A stretch of DNA of 64,000 nucleotides from Nitrosospira multiformis (GTDB lineage: Bacteria > Pseudomonadota > Gammaproteobacteria > Burkholderiales > Nitrosomonadaceae). Position 1 is the stretch's first letter. Each line of letters begins with the position of its first letter. The translations under genes and the position numbers were made by a program. Where the stretch lies: NCBI RefSeq assembly GCF_900103165.1, contig NZ_FNKY01000001.1, positions 1,674,001 through 1,738,000 on the forward strand. The letters are read 5' to 3'. The notes beneath the pieces are model-generated. The model saw only the letters and a program-made list of their open reading frames with translations, searched no databases and was not told the origin of the DNA. This document shows, piece after piece, positions 20,501 through 30,529 of this stretch.

Positions 20501-23500
20501 TCCGAACGGCAAGGTGGATCGCAAGGCGCTGCCCGAGCCGGAATTTACCAGCATCGACCACTATGAGGCGCCGCAGGGCGAGGTGGAAGAAGTGCTGGCG
20601 GGCATCTGGGCCGATGTGCTGGGTATTGGGCAGGTGGGGCGCAATGATAACTTCTTTGAACTGGGTGGCGATTCGATACTCAGCTTGCAGATAGTGACTA
20701 AAGTACGCCGTGCGGGCTGGAAGATCACCCCCCGGCAACTGTTCGAACGGCAGACCATTGCCGCCCTGGCCGTAGTGGTCGCCCCGGCAGAAGGGCTGGC
20801 TGAAACGATACAGAAAGATACAGGAAACACTTCAATGGGTGCGAGCAGCCCCGTGCCGCTGCTCCCAATCCAGGTTGAATTCTTCGCACAGGAAATTCCT
20901 GTCCGGCATCACTGGAACCAGGCCGTGCTGCTCAAAAGCAGCCAGCTTCTGGATATCGAATGCCTGGCTCGGGCGTTGGAAGCCGTGGTGCGTCATCACG
21001 ATGCCCTCCGTTTTCGCTATGTAAAACAATCGGCCGGCGACTGGCAACAGACTTGCGGCGAACCTGTTGCCCAAAGTTTGCAGGTTGTGCCATGGGTACG
21101 TCATGCTGCCAGTACCGAGCAGTTCGAGGCGTTATGCAATGAGGCTCAACGCAGCTTGAATCTGACGGAAGGCCCGCTATTGCGAGCTCTGGTCATCGAA
21201 ATGAGCGATGGCACCCAGCGACTGCTGCTGATTATTCATCATCTGGTGGTTGATGGTGTTTCCTGGCGTATCCTGCTCGAAGACTTGCAGAATGCCTATG
21301 ATCAATATCGGACAGGGGTATCGATCACGCTGTCCGAAAAGACGAGCGGCTATCCGATGTGGGCGCAACGGCTCCAGAGCTACGTTCATAGCCATGGGGA
21401 TGAACTGCCTTACTGGCAAGGCTTGGCAGATATGCCCGTTTCCCTGCCTAAGGATTATCCGCAAGGCCCGAACAACGTTCATCATCAAGTCAGCATTATC
21501 CTCAGGCTCGACCGCAGGCAGACGCAAGCCTTGCTCAAGCAAGCTCCCGCGGCCTACCGTACTCAGGTTAACGACCTTTTGTTGACCGCGTTAGGAAGCG
21601 CCTTATGCCGGTGGAGCGGGCACGAGAAAATCCTGGTCGATCTGGAAGGTCATGGACGCGAAGATTTGTATGCGGACATCGATCTTTCGCAAACGGTGGG
21701 TTGGTTTACCAGCCTTTATCCGGTGATCCTTGATCCCTCCGGTGATTTGGACCAGAGGATCAAGCGTATCAAGGAGAGCCTGCGGCAACCACCCAACAAG
21801 GGATTGGGCTATGGCTTATTTAAATATCACGGTACGCCGGAACAGCGGTGGGCCCTGGCATGCGTACCCAAGGCGGAAGTGGTCTTCAACTACCTTGGAC
21901 AATTCGATGCCAGTTTTGACGAAGCATCGTGGACGCTGGCAACCGAGCCTGCCGGTGATTTAATGGATGCAGCCGTGGCGCCGACCCATGACATATCCAT
22001 AAATAGTCACGTCTATGCGGGCGAACTCAGCCTGGAAGTGAGTTATAGCCAAGCTCGTTATGCCAAAGCCACGATCGAGTCCTTTGTTAAGGACTATCAG
22101 GCTGAACTCGAAAGATTGATTAACCATTGCACCAGCGGGATCTGGGGCACCACGCCATCCGATTTTCCCCTGATTCAGGTCACGCAAGATGAGTTGAATG
22201 GTTTGCCAATTCCGGCAGAACGGCTTGATGATCTTTATCCGCTTTCGCCGATGCAATCGGGAATGCTGTTTCATAGCGTATATGATTCCGACGGCAGTCT
22301 CTATGTGAATCAGTTGAGAGCCGACGTCGAAGGATTGGACGTGGAGCGATTCAAGGCGGCGTGGCAAGCTGCTGTGGATCGTCATGACGTATTACGCACA
22401 GGCTTCCTGCATCAGCGCGATGTACCGCTTCAGTGGGTAGCCAGAGCTATTGAGCTGCCGCTGACGGAATATGATTGGCAAGACCAGTCAAGCCGGCAAT
22501 CAGTGAATCAGGAACAGGATCTGCAGGCGCTGGCCCGGTCAGAACACGCTCGCGGTTTCGATCTGGCACAACCCCCGCTCATGCGCTTGGCATTGGTGCG
22601 CCTTGCGAACAAGAAGTATCACTTTATCTGGACCATTCATCACCTGCTGCTGGACGGCTGGAGTGCTTCCCAGTTGATGAGCGAAGTATTGCAGCAGTAT
22701 GGCGGAATGAGGCTGCCCTCATCGGGAGGCCGCTATCGCGATTACATTGAGTGGCTTCAGAGCCGCGATATGAATGCGTCAGAGGTCCATTGGCGGGAAC
22801 AACTACGCGGCATGGGCGAGCCAACCCGATTGGCTGATGCTTTCTCCGCGCATGACGAAGATTCGGCTTACAACGAATACACATGTGTAATTGAGCGCGC
22901 TGCTACAGCGGGTTTAATCGATTTTGCAAGGCGCGAGCGCGTTACCGTCAATACCTTGATACAGGCCGCCTGGGCATTGCTTCTGAATCGTTACACTTGC
23001 CAACCAGCGGTGGCTTTCGGCGTAACCATTGCGGGCCGGCCGGATGATTTGCCAGGGGCTGACCGATTGCTCGGGCTTTTTATCAATACTCTGCCCGTGA
23101 TCGCGATGCTGGATCCAGAGCAAGAGATGGCCGCCTGGCTACGTGAGTTGCAAGCGCAGAATCTGTCCTTGCGTGAACATGGGCATACGCCATTGTATGA
23201 GATCCAGCGCTGGGGAGGGCAGGGTGGCCAAGGGTTATTCGACAGCATTCTGGTATTCGAAAACTATCCGATGGACGAGGCTTTGCAGCAATTCGCATCC
23301 AGCGAACTGGTCTTTTCCGCTGTCAAAAGCCGGGAAGTTACCAATTACGCCTTGACGGTGTCGGTAACACAGGCAGACACGCTCAATCTTCAATATAGCT
23401 ACACTAGTAAGGATTTTTCGGAGATCAATATAAGCCGCATCGCGGCACAGGTGGAAAGGCTACTCCACGAAATTGTGCAGGGTTCAGGACGCATCCTGGG

Positions 23501-26500
23501 CGACATTGATATTCTGAGTGGAGAGGAGAAGGCGCAGCTGAAGGCATGGGGAGTCAACGAGCAGCGCTATGCGAATGCCGAGCCGGTGCACCGTCTGATC
23601 GAACGGCAGGTGGAAGCCTGCCCCGAGGCGGTCGCACTGATTTTTGGCGACACCGAGTTGAGCTATGCGGAGCTGAACCGGCGGGCGAACCAGCTGGCGC
23701 ATCGGCTGATTGGCTTGGGGGTCAAGGCCGAGACCAGGGTGGGCATCGCGGTGGAGCGCTCGATCGAGATGATAGTTGGCCTGCTGGCAATCCTCAAGGC
23801 TGGGGGTGCGTATGTGCCGCTGGACCCGGAGTATCCGCAGGAGCGGCTGAACTACATGGTGACGGACAGCGACATTGGCTTGCTGCTGACGCAAAGCCAT
23901 ATCAGGGCGCGCATCCCGCACCCGGCGCAGTGCACGGTGCTGGAACTGGACACGCTGGATGTGAGCGGGGAAGGGGCAGGCAATCCCGCCATACCCGTGC
24001 ACGGGGACAATCTTGTGTATGTCATCTATACCTCCGGCTCTACCGGCAAGCCCAAGGGCGTGGGGCTGGCGCATCATGCCCTGGCCGAACATGCCCAGGC
24101 AGCGGTCGGCTTCTTTGGCCTGAGCGCGGCCGACCGGATGCTGCTGTTTTCCACCATCAATTTTGATGGTTTCATCGAACAGTTTTTCCCGCCCTTATGC
24201 GCAGGTGCAGCCATTGTCTTGCGCGGTCCCCAGCTATGGGACAGTGACACCTTCTATCGCGAGCTGATTAATAAACGCATCACGGTTGCGGATCTCACCA
24301 CCGCCTACTGGTTCTTGCTGGCCCAGGACTTTGCCCGGCAAGGCCCACGGGACTATGGGCTGCTGCGGCAGGTGCATGCGGGTGGCGAAGCCATGTCGCC
24401 CGAAGGCATCAAAGCCTGGCGTGAGGCTGGACTTGGTGGCATTACCCTGCTTAACACCTACGGTCCGACCGAAGCCACCGTGACGGCCACCGCCCTGGAT
24501 TGCGGCAGTTATTCGAGCGATGATTCCGTGCCGATGCAGGTAAGCATTGGCCAGCCGCTTGCCGGGCGCAATATTTACTTGCTTGATGCCAACCTGACTC
24601 CCGTCATACCGGGGGTTGCGGGCGAATTGTGCATCGGGGGGGATTTGCTGGCGCGCGGCTACCTCAATCGTGGCGGGCTGACGGCGGAGCGTTTTATTGC
24701 CGACCCCTTTGATGAGAAGGGAGGGCGGTTGTACCGCACGGGGGATCTGGCGAGATGGCGAGCGGATGGACAGATCGAGTATCTGGGGCGACTGGACCAT
24801 CAGGTCAAGATTCGAGGTTTCCGCATTGAACTGGGAGAAATCGAAGCGCAGCTGCTGTTACAGCCCGAGATAAGGGAAGCGGTGGTGGTTGCAGGGGAAG
24901 GGCCGGGTGGAACAGGGGGCGCCAGGCTGGTGGCGTATGTTTCCCTGCAAGCGGGCGCCAGCATTGACAATGCCGTGCTGCGCGAGGCGCTTGGCCAGGC
25001 GTTGCCGGACTACATGATTCCTGCGGCGATAGTGGTGCTGGAGCGTTTGCCGCTGAATCCGAACGGCAAGGTGGACCGCAAGGCGCTGCCCGAGCCGGAA
25101 TTTACCAGTATCGACCACTATGAAGCGCCGCAGGGCGAGGTGGAAGAAGTGCTGGCGGGCATCTGGGCCGAAGTGCTCGGTATTGGGCAGGTGGGGCGCA
25201 GTGATAACTTCTTTGAGCTGGGTGGCGATTCGATACTCAGCTTGCAGATAGTGACTAAAGTACGCCGTGCGGGCTGGAAGATCACCCCCCGGCAACTGTT
25301 CGAACGGCAGGCCATCGCCGCGCTGGCGGAGGTAGCTGAACCAGTACAGGAGTCCGTTGTAGTAGCGGTTAAGCCCGAGAGAGGCTATTTGCGCGACTAT
25401 CTGAATGTCGAAGCGATCGCCGCGCTGCCGTTTGGAGAGAATGAAATCGAGGATATTTACCCCCTGGCGCCAATTCAGGAAGGGATGCTGTTTCATACCC
25501 TGGAAGCACCGGGCACCGGACTTTATGTGACCCAGCTCAGTGTTGCGGTGGAGGGTCTTGACCCTGATCGCCTAGTGGATGCATGGCGAGCCATGATCGC
25601 ACGGCATCCGGTATTGCGCACGGGTTTCTTGTGGCAAGCTGGATTGGCGCGCCCGCTGCAGATTGTATTCAAACAGGCTGATAATCCTGTTGTTCAGTTG
25701 GATTGGCGGGGCCTGGATGGGCAGGAATCGCGGATTGCCGCTTACGCGGACGAAGACTTGAAGCGTGAATTTGATTTCCTCACCCCTCCGGTAGCGCGGC
25801 TGAGTCTTATCCGCTTGAGTGAAAACTGTTATCAACTGGTGTGGACGAAGCATCACATACTGTTGGACGGCTGGGGCGACTCCATGCTGGTCAGCGATTG
25901 GTTGCGCTGCTATGCCGGCGAAACCCTTGCTGCACCGGGTTCGGGTTATGGTGATTATGTGCGCTGGCTCGCGCAACAGGATGCAGAAGCGACCAAAGCT
26001 TTCTGGAAAACCGAGCTCAAACAGGTCGAGGGCGCAACCTTGCTTTCGAATGCCTTTCGCACGACAGCGAAAGCGGACAGCCTGGATAAGCGAACTGGCT
26101 ACGCTCAGATCTATACGCATTTGAGTGTTGAAGAAACCAGGAAATTGCAGGCATTCGTGCAGCGAGAACGAGTCACGCTCAATACGCTCGTACAGGCCGC
26201 ATGGGGACAGCTTCTACAACGCTACACTGGAAAGGATACGGTTGTATTTGGGGTTACCGTGGCCGGCAGGTCGCCGAATTTACCAAAATCTGATGAGATT
26301 CTCGGCTTGTTCATCAACACCATTCCGGTTCCGGTTGAGCGGTGCAGCGATTTGACGGTGAGCGAGCATCTCGCCATGCTGCAAAGTGTCAATGCAAGAC
26401 TACGCGAACACGAACATACATCGCTAGCCGATATCCAGCGATGGACAGGCTCGTCCGGGCAGCCTCTTTTCGACAGTATCGTTGTGTTCGAGAACTATCC

Positions 26501-29468
26501 CATCGCCGAGACGCTGCGCAGTAATGAACTATATGGTCTTCATTTTGGTGATATTGAAGGCAAGGGCCTGACCGGTTACGCGATGGACTTGCAAGTCGTT
26601 GTCGGCGATACGATCGAGATCGAATATTCATACGGACGAAATGATTTTACGGATGACTTCGTGCTGGAGCTGCGAAGCCATATGGAATTTTTGCTGCGGG
26701 AAATGATGGCCCATCCGGAACGGGCGCTAGGCGAACTGCCATGGATGGGAGCCAAAGCGCTTAATCAAGTAATTTCATTAGGATGTAATACGCATGATCT
26801 TGCGACCAGCACCCCGGTACGTTCGCATCAGCCGGTACATCGCCTGATTGAACATCATGCCAGGGTGCAACCCGGCGCTATCGCGCTATTGATGGGTGAA
26901 CAGGAGCTTTCATACGCCGAACTGAACGCACGGGCAAACCGGCTTGCACATCACCTGATCGATATGGATATCGGCCCGGAAATCCGGGTGGGTGTGGCAA
27001 TGGAGCGTTCGCTCGACGTGATTGTGGTACTGCTTGCCATACTCAAGGCCGGAGGGGCGTATGTGCCGCTGGATACGGAATATCCAGCTGACCGGCTTTC
27101 ATTCATGATGGATGATAGCGCCTTGTCCCTTCTCATTACGCAAAACAATGTATTGCCCAAGCTTGTAATCACCACCGGGGTGCGAACGTTGATACTGGAT
27201 TCAACCTATCTCGATGCTGAGCAGGATTCGAATCCCGAGGTTTCGGTTAATGAGCATAATCTCGCCTATGTCATTTACACATCGGGCTCCACAGGCATTC
27301 CCAAAGGGGTGGCAGTGACGCATGGCCCGCTGTCGATGCACTGCCAGGCCACTGCCGAGATTTATGGCATGAGCCTGCATTCATGCGAATTGCTTTTTAT
27401 GTCATTCTCTTTTGACGGGGCCCATGAGCGCTGGCTAACCGCACTCACTGTCGGTGCGGGACTCGCGGTACGCGACCAGGAATTGTGGACCGCTGAGCAA
27501 ACCTACGATGCACTGCACCATTATGGTATTACCAATGCTGCCTTTCCACCTGCCTACCTGGGGCAGGTAGCGGAATGGGCTGCGCCCCGGGATGACCCGC
27601 CGCCGGTGGAGCTCTATGTATTCGGCGGTGAAGCCATGCCCAAGGCCTCTTATGACCTGATTCGGCAAACGCTGCGGCCGCGTATTCTGATCAATGGCTA
27701 TGGACCGACCGAAACGGTCGTTACGCCATTGATCTGGAAGACCGAGGCCAGGAACAGTTTTGATTGCGTTTATGCACCCATCGGCCGTCCCGTAGGTGAG
27801 CGTACCGCATACGTGCTGGATGTCGACATGCAACCCGTACCTATGGGTACAGTGGGCGAGCTTTATATTGGCGGGTACGGATTGGCACGCGGGTACCTGG
27901 GCCGAGCCGGTTTGACAGCCGAGCGCTTCGTTGCCGATCCTTTCGATGAGAATGGCGGACGTCTCTATCGCACTGGAGATCTGGTGCGATGGCTGAATGA
28001 CGGCAATATCGAGTATATCGGCCGCGTCGACCATCAGGTAAAGATTCGCGGCTTCCGCATCGAACTGGGCGAAATCGAGGCCCGTTTACGTGAAGCAAGC
28101 GGAATAGCCGATGCAGCAGTTATCGTACATGAGAGTGCAACGGGCGCCCAGCTGGTTGCCTATGTGGTGCCGATGGATGACATGCCGCCGCCCGACCTGG
28201 CTCGGCGGCTCAAACAGGAGCTCGGCAATCGCCTGCCTGACTACATGCTTCCCGCGCATATCATGACGCTCGCGACCCTGCCACGATTACCCAGTGGCAA
28301 GCTCGACCGTAATGCGTTGCCGGAACCGGGTGTTGCTATCGGTCTGAGCTACCAGGCACCGTCGACTGATCAAGCCAGGATGCTGGCAGAAATCTGGCAG
28401 GAAGTGCTTGGCGTCGAGCGCGTGGGAGAAACTGACAACTTTTTTGCGCTGGGTGGAGATTCGCTATCGAGCCTGAAAGTGATGGCCAAGATGCGCAATC
28501 TGCCCGGTGTCAAACTCAACTTCAAACTGCGCGACCTGATGCAACGCCCGACCATTGCAGGTTTGTTAGGAATAGATACCCTGGCCCCGAAAGACGTCCA
28601 GCCGCTGCTGGCACTCAATCAGCCGTGCGAAGAGGCAGCACCGCTATTCTGCATTCACGCGGGACTGGGCACGGTATTCGACTATCAGCCTCTGGCACGC
28701 TTGCTTCAGGGTGACCGGACAGTATATGGTCTTCCCTGCCGCATGCTGACGGATCCTCAACACCGGGATAGTTCGCTTGAAAAAATGGCGGCAGACTATT
28801 GTCAGATGATCCGCCGCATCCAGCCACAAGGGCCATATCATCTGGCTGGCTGGTCTCTGGGCGGCACGCTGGCAGCCATGATCGCTGCATTCCTGGAGGC
28901 AGATGCGCAAAAGGTAGCATTTCTGGGCCTGATTGATCCCTTTATTCCGGGCATCGAGCAACCCCAGCCCGATAGCTGGCGCCAGGATTTATCTGATTTC
29001 GTCTCTGTGGTTATCCCAGGCATGACGTTAAGCGATATGGACATCGATTCATCCGGTGGCGAAATGACGGAAGCACAGGCAGTTTCCAGCTTGCTGGGGA
29101 AGCTTCTTCTAACCGAACGGATGAGAGCGCGAACAGAAGGCGATCAAGAAACAGGAGGAGGCTACGCCGACATGGGAAGAGAAGAATTGGCGCATACCTT
29201 CGCCGTCGCGCGCCAGTTGAAAGCGCTGTCGCTACAGGCCACTGGCTTGACCGCTTTGCAGGGCCGGCCAACATGCTGGTGGGCGGCCGAACGTCCATTG
29301 CCGGACCGGGATGCGCTGGCTTCGCAGATAGATCAAGACAAGTTGCTTTCCATCGAACTCGAAGCTGACCATTTTGCCATCGTGCGGGGGGAAGCTCTGT
29401 TACTGGGGATAGTATCTGCTCTGGCAGCGATTCCGCCCTTGCCCACGGAGAGCAGGGTGGCTGGCTGA
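17517..29468 (+). CDS. Trimodular NRPS with epimerase and thioesterase: C-A-PCP-E-C-A-PCP-C-A-PCP-TE
   Basis: This 3,983-residue enzyme adds the last three residues and releases the product. Rough order: C (HHIISDDW, about 180), A, PCP (GGDSILS, about 1051), epimerization domain (HHLVVDG about 1240, EGHGRE, NYLGQFD), C (HHLLLDG, about 1708), A, PCP (about 2568), C (HHILLDG, about 2778), A, PCP (GGDSLSS, about 3645), thioesterase (GWSLGG, about 3777, with a late histidine in ADHFAIV). The three A-domain codes read D-G-E-C-T-G-G-I-T, D-G-E-D-H-G-T-V-T and D-G-E-A-V-G-G-V-T. All carry Glu at 239, which fits basic or N-hydroxylated side chains such as hydroxyornithine, though I cannot assign them firmly. 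The residue before the E domain should be D-configured. ATG 17517 follows the previous stop with no gap, with GGAG six bases upstream. Its first module and the middle A domain are near-identical to the two upstream single-module genes. Confidence 0.93.
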   Translation: MELDKQDIAKRYSALPPEKQKEFLSALKKRGFDFSLLPIVPQQAQNRNILSYAQQRHWFLWQLEPLSTAYHLSGALSLTGRLDIEALRSSFDALVMRHESLRTVFRANDQGMAEQIIAAEQKLDIPVVDLCDLPPTQRAVRAHEEASGVSATPFDLTQGPLLRVVLIKTAPEEHLLVMVMHHIISDDWSNRIIFDEFAAHYRACVQGQALSLPALPIQYADYAVWQRNWLEAGEKDRQLAYWRAQLGDDHPVLQLPTDHPRPSTASYRAARFSFVLPAPLVAGLQRQAQRQGATLFMALLAGFQALLQRYTGLDDIRVGVPIANRHRIEVEGIIGFFVNTQVLRNRIDSRASLKILLDQAREAALGAQTHQDLPFEQLVEALQPERNLNQNPLFQVMYNHLREDPDVLEPLPDLTMENHVLGEQTAQFELTLDTTERPDGQVGALFSYAAELFEPATIERLGAHYLHLLQQLAEHPERILGDIDILSGEEKAQLKAWGVNEQRYAHAEPVHRLIERQVEACPEAVALIFGDTELSYAELNRRANQLAHRLIGLGVKAETRVGIAVERSIEMIVGLLAILKAGGAYVPLDPEYPQERLNYMVTDSDIGLLLTQSHIRARIPHPAQCTVLELDTLDVSGEAAGNPAIPVHGDNLVYVIYTSGSTGKPKGVGVAHGPLSMHVQAIGEVYGMTAADRELQFASINFDGAHERWLVPLAFGAALMPRDNDIWSVERTVAEIARHRITIACFTPGYLHQLAELIGNAGRSLPIRSYTVGGEAMTRASFDFVQEVLQPPRIVNGYGPTETVITPLISKAYPGTGFESAYMPIGHPVGDRTAYILDSDFNPVPQGVAGELYLGGGGLARGYLNRGGLTAERFIADPFDEKGGRLYRTGDLARWRADGQIEYLGRLDHQVKIRGFRIELGEIEAQLLLQPEIREAVVVAGEGPGGTGGARLVAYVSLQAGASIDNAVLREALGQALPDYMIPAAIVVLERLPLNPNGKVDRKALPEPEFTSIDHYEAPQGEVEEVLAGIWADVLGIGQVGRNDNFFELGGDSILSLQIVTKVRRAGWKITPRQLFERQTIAALAVVVAPAEGLAETIQKDTGNTSMGASSPVPLLPIQVEFFAQEIPVRHHWNQAVLLKSSQLLDIECLARALEAVVRHHDALRFRYVKQSAGDWQQTCGEPVAQSLQVVPWVRHAASTEQFEALCNEAQRSLNLTEGPLLRALVIEMSDGTQRLLLIIHHLVVDGVSWRILLEDLQNAYDQYRTGVSITLSEKTSGYPMWAQRLQSYVHSHGDELPYWQGLADMPVSLPKDYPQGPNNVHHQVSIILRLDRRQTQALLKQAPAAYRTQVNDLLLTALGSALCRWSGHEKILVDLEGHGREDLYADIDLSQTVGWFTSLYPVILDPSGDLDQRIKRIKESLRQPPNKGLGYGLFKYHGTPEQRWALACVPKAEVVFNYLGQFDASFDEASWTLATEPAGDLMDAAVAPTHDISINSHVYAGELSLEVSYSQARYAKATIESFVKDYQAELERLINHCTSGIWGTTPSDFPLIQVTQDELNGLPIPAERLDDLYPLSPMQSGMLFHSVYDSDGSLYVNQLRADVEGLDVERFKAAWQAAVDRHDVLRTGFLHQRDVPLQWVARAIELPLTEYDWQDQSSRQSVNQEQDLQALARSEHARGFDLAQPPLMRLALVRLANKKYHFIWTIHHLLLDGWSASQLMSEVLQQYGGMRLPSSGGRYRDYIEWLQSRDMNASEVHWREQLRGMGEPTRLADAFSAHDEDSAYNEYTCVIERAATAGLIDFARRERVTVNTLIQAAWALLLNRYTCQPAVAFGVTIAGRPDDLPGADRLLGLFINTLPVIAMLDPEQEMAAWLRELQAQNLSLREHGHTPLYEIQRWGGQGGQGLFDSILVFENYPMDEALQQFASSELVFSAVKSREVTNYALTVSVTQADTLNLQYSYTSKDFSEINISRIAAQVERLLHEIVQGSGRILGDIDILSGEEKAQLKAWGVNEQRYANAEPVHRLIERQVEACPEAVALIFGDTELSYAELNRRANQLAHRLIGLGVKAETRVGIAVERSIEMIVGLLAILKAGGAYVPLDPEYPQERLNYMVTDSDIGLLLTQSHIRARIPHPAQCTVLELDTLDVSGEGAGNPAIPVHGDNLVYVIYTSGSTGKPKGVGLAHHALAEHAQAAVGFFGLSAADRMLLFSTINFDGFIEQFFPPLCAGAAIVLRGPQLWDSDTFYRELINKRITVADLTTAYWFLLAQDFARQGPRDYGLLRQVHAGGEAMSPEGIKAWREAGLGGITLLNTYGPTEATVTATALDCGSYSSDDSVPMQVSIGQPLAGRNIYLLDANLTPVIPGVAGELCIGGDLLARGYLNRGGLTAERFIADPFDEKGGRLYRTGDLARWRADGQIEYLGRLDHQVKIRGFRIELGEIEAQLLLQPEIREAVVVAGEGPGGTGGARLVAYVSLQAGASIDNAVLREALGQALPDYMIPAAIVVLERLPLNPNGKVDRKALPEPEFTSIDHYEAPQGEVEEVLAGIWAEVLGIGQVGRSDNFFELGGDSILSLQIVTKVRRAGWKITPRQLFERQAIAALAEVAEPVQESVVVAVKPERGYLRDYLNVEAIAALPFGENEIEDIYPLAPIQEGMLFHTLEAPGTGLYVTQLSVAVEGLDPDRLVDAWRAMIARHPVLRTGFLWQAGLARPLQIVFKQADNPVVQLDWRGLDGQESRIAAYADEDLKREFDFLTPPVARLSLIRLSENCYQLVWTKHHILLDGWGDSMLVSDWLRCYAGETLAAPGSGYGDYVRWLAQQDAEATKAFWKTELKQVEGATLLSNAFRTTAKADSLDKRTGYAQIYTHLSVEETRKLQAFVQRERVTLNTLVQAAWGQLLQRYTGKDTVVFGVTVAGRSPNLPKSDEILGLFINTIPVPVERCSDLTVSEHLAMLQSVNARLREHEHTSLADIQRWTGSSGQPLFDSIVVFENYPIAETLRSNELYGLHFGDIEGKGLTGYAMDLQVVVGDTIEIEYSYGRNDFTDDFVLELRSHMEFLLREMMAHPERALGELPWMGAKALNQVISLGCNTHDLATSTPVRSHQPVHRLIEHHARVQPGAIALLMGEQELSYAELNARANRLAHHLIDMDIGPEIRVGVAMERSLDVIVVLLAILKAGGAYVPLDTEYPADRLSFMMDDSALSLLITQNNVLPKLVITTGVRTLILDSTYLDAEQDSNPEVSVNEHNLAYVIYTSGSTGIPKGVAVTHGPLSMHCQATAEIYGMSLHSCELLFMSFSFDGAHERWLTALTVGAGLAVRDQELWTAEQTYDALHHYGITNAAFPPAYLGQVAEWAAPRDDPPPVELYVFGGEAMPKASYDLIRQTLRPRILINGYGPTETVVTPLIWKTEARNSFDCVYAPIGRPVGERTAYVLDVDMQPVPMGTVGELYIGGYGLARGYLGRAGLTAERFVADPFDENGGRLYRTGDLVRWLNDGNIEYIGRVDHQVKIRGFRIELGEIEARLREASGIADAAVIVHESATGAQLVAYVVPMDDMPPPDLARRLKQELGNRLPDYMLPAHIMTLATLPRLPSGKLDRNALPEPGVAIGLSYQAPSTDQARMLAEIWQEVLGVERVGETDNFFALGGDSLSSLKVMAKMRNLPGVKLNFKLRDLMQRPTIAGLLGIDTLAPKDVQPLLALNQPCEEAAPLFCIHAGLGTVFDYQPLARLLQGDRTVYGLPCRMLTDPQHRDSSLEKMAADYCQMIRRIQPQGPYHLAGWSLGGTLAAMIAAFLEADAQKVAFLGLIDPFIPGIEQPQPDSWRQDLSDFVSVVIPGMTLSDMDIDSSGGEMTEAQAVSSLLGKLLLTERMRARTEGDQETGGGYADMGREELAHTFAVARQLKALSLQATGLTALQGRPTCWWAAERPLPDRDALASQIDQDKLLSIELEADHFAIVRGEALLLGIVSALAAIPPLPTESRVAG
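17667..19510 (+). repeat. NRPS repeat 1, diverged copy C
   Basis: The first C domain and first half of the A domain of the large NRPS. It follows copies A and B closely with scattered substitutions, concentrated around 17895-18075 and 18725-18785. It ends at the same point, SGSTGKPKGV, as the other copies. Confidence 0.8.
23489..25200 (+). repeat. NRPS repeat 2, copy B
   Basis: Partner of 12134-13844 inside the second module of the large NRPS. It retains the G7 tract at 24637-24643 and an open frame, so it serves as the reference for the frameshift in the other copy. Confidence 0.88.
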
Positions 29469-29518
29469 ATCATGCCAACTAGGCCTTTCAAGGTTTACAG
29501 AAAATTGGAAAGAAGCGT

Positions 29519-30499
29519 TCAGTTTTCCTTTTCAGGAAGTTGAGAAGAAAATGCTTTCGCAAGCGCCTGCGATATATCCCTTCGTACCAGTTCGGCTTCG
29601 TTCACGATATTTCCGAGACGGGCAAAATCGTGAGTCATTCCTTCATAGACCTTGAGTTGAGTGGAAACGCCTGCCGCCTTCAGTCTATCCGCATACGCGA
29701 CACCTTCATCCACCAAGGGGTCATATTCCGCCAATGCGATAAATGCCGGAGCAAGCTTGCCTAGATCAATCGCTTCAAGGGGCGCAAAACGCCAATCCGT
29801 ACGATCCGCAGCATCGCGCAGGTAATTGCTGAACATCCATTGCAGCGTCGGAGCTTCAAGCAGATATCCCTGAGCCAGGCGGCTGTGCGATCCGGTGTCC
29901 TGCCAAGCTGCGGTGCAAGGATAAAGAAGCACCTGTAATACGGGCTGCAGCCATCCTTCGTCACGCGCAGCGATCGTCAACCCCGTTGCCAGCGTTCCCC
30001 CCGCGCTGTCGCCTCCTACCGCAATACGCCGGGCATCTATTCCGCAGGTGGACCCATTCGAAAGCAGCCATCGATAGGCGTCCTGGGCATCGTCAACAGC
30101 CGTGGGAAATTTATGCTCTGGGGCAAGCCGATATGCAACGCTCAGTACACAGCAGGGGGTGAGTGCCGACAATGCACGACAGAGCGAATCGTGTGAATCC
30201 AGTCCACCAACGCAGTATCCGCCCCCATGAAAATACAGCAGCGCAGGTAACAATGATCCATCATGAGCCGGGATAGCGGGTACATAAAGCCGTGCGTCGA
30301 TCTGATTGCCATCCCGGCATGGTATTTCAATGGATTTTGCGCTGGCGACATCCATTCCTTCAGCATCAAGCGCCAGCGTGGAATTATCGTACTGGACACG
30401 CGCCTGTGCTGGCGGCAATTCGTGCAGCGGTTGTGCACCATTGTCGATGCCAGCCTCGACCAGTTCAAGGAACGCGGCAAGATCCGGGTCAAGCGGCAT
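29519..30499 (-). CDS. Alpha/beta hydrolase, HSL/acetylesterase family
   Basis: A 326-residue serine hydrolase of the hormone-sensitive-lipase type. It has the oxyanion motif HGGG (in YFHGGGYCVGG), the nucleophile motif GDSAGG, an acidic residue in EYDPLVDEG and a histidine in MTHDF, which together form a full catalytic set. No signal peptide is visible, so it is probably cytoplasmic. It lies 30 bp downstream of the TonB-dependent receptor gene on the same strand and converges with the NRPS genes. Its position suggests a role in processing the siderophore or its acyl chain, or in iron release by hydrolysis, but that is inference; the family acts on many small esters. Confidence 0.85.
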   Translation of the reverse strand: MPLDPDLAAFLELVEAGIDNGAQPLHELPPAQARVQYDNSTLALDAEGMDVASAKSIEIPCRDGNQIDARLYVPAIPAHDGSLLPALLYFHGGGYCVGGLDSHDSLCRALSALTPCCVLSVAYRLAPEHKFPTAVDDAQDAYRWLLSNGSTCGIDARRIAVGGDSAGGTLATGLTIAARDEGWLQPVLQVLLYPCTAAWQDTGSHSRLAQGYLLEAPTLQWMFSNYLRDAADRTDWRFAPLEAIDLGKLAPAFIALAEYDPLVDEGVAYADRLKAAGVSTQLKVYEGMTHDFARLGNIVNEAELVRRDISQALAKAFSSQLPEKEN

Positions 30500-30529
30500 C
30501 GTATATCTCGACTATGGTGGTGTGATTGA

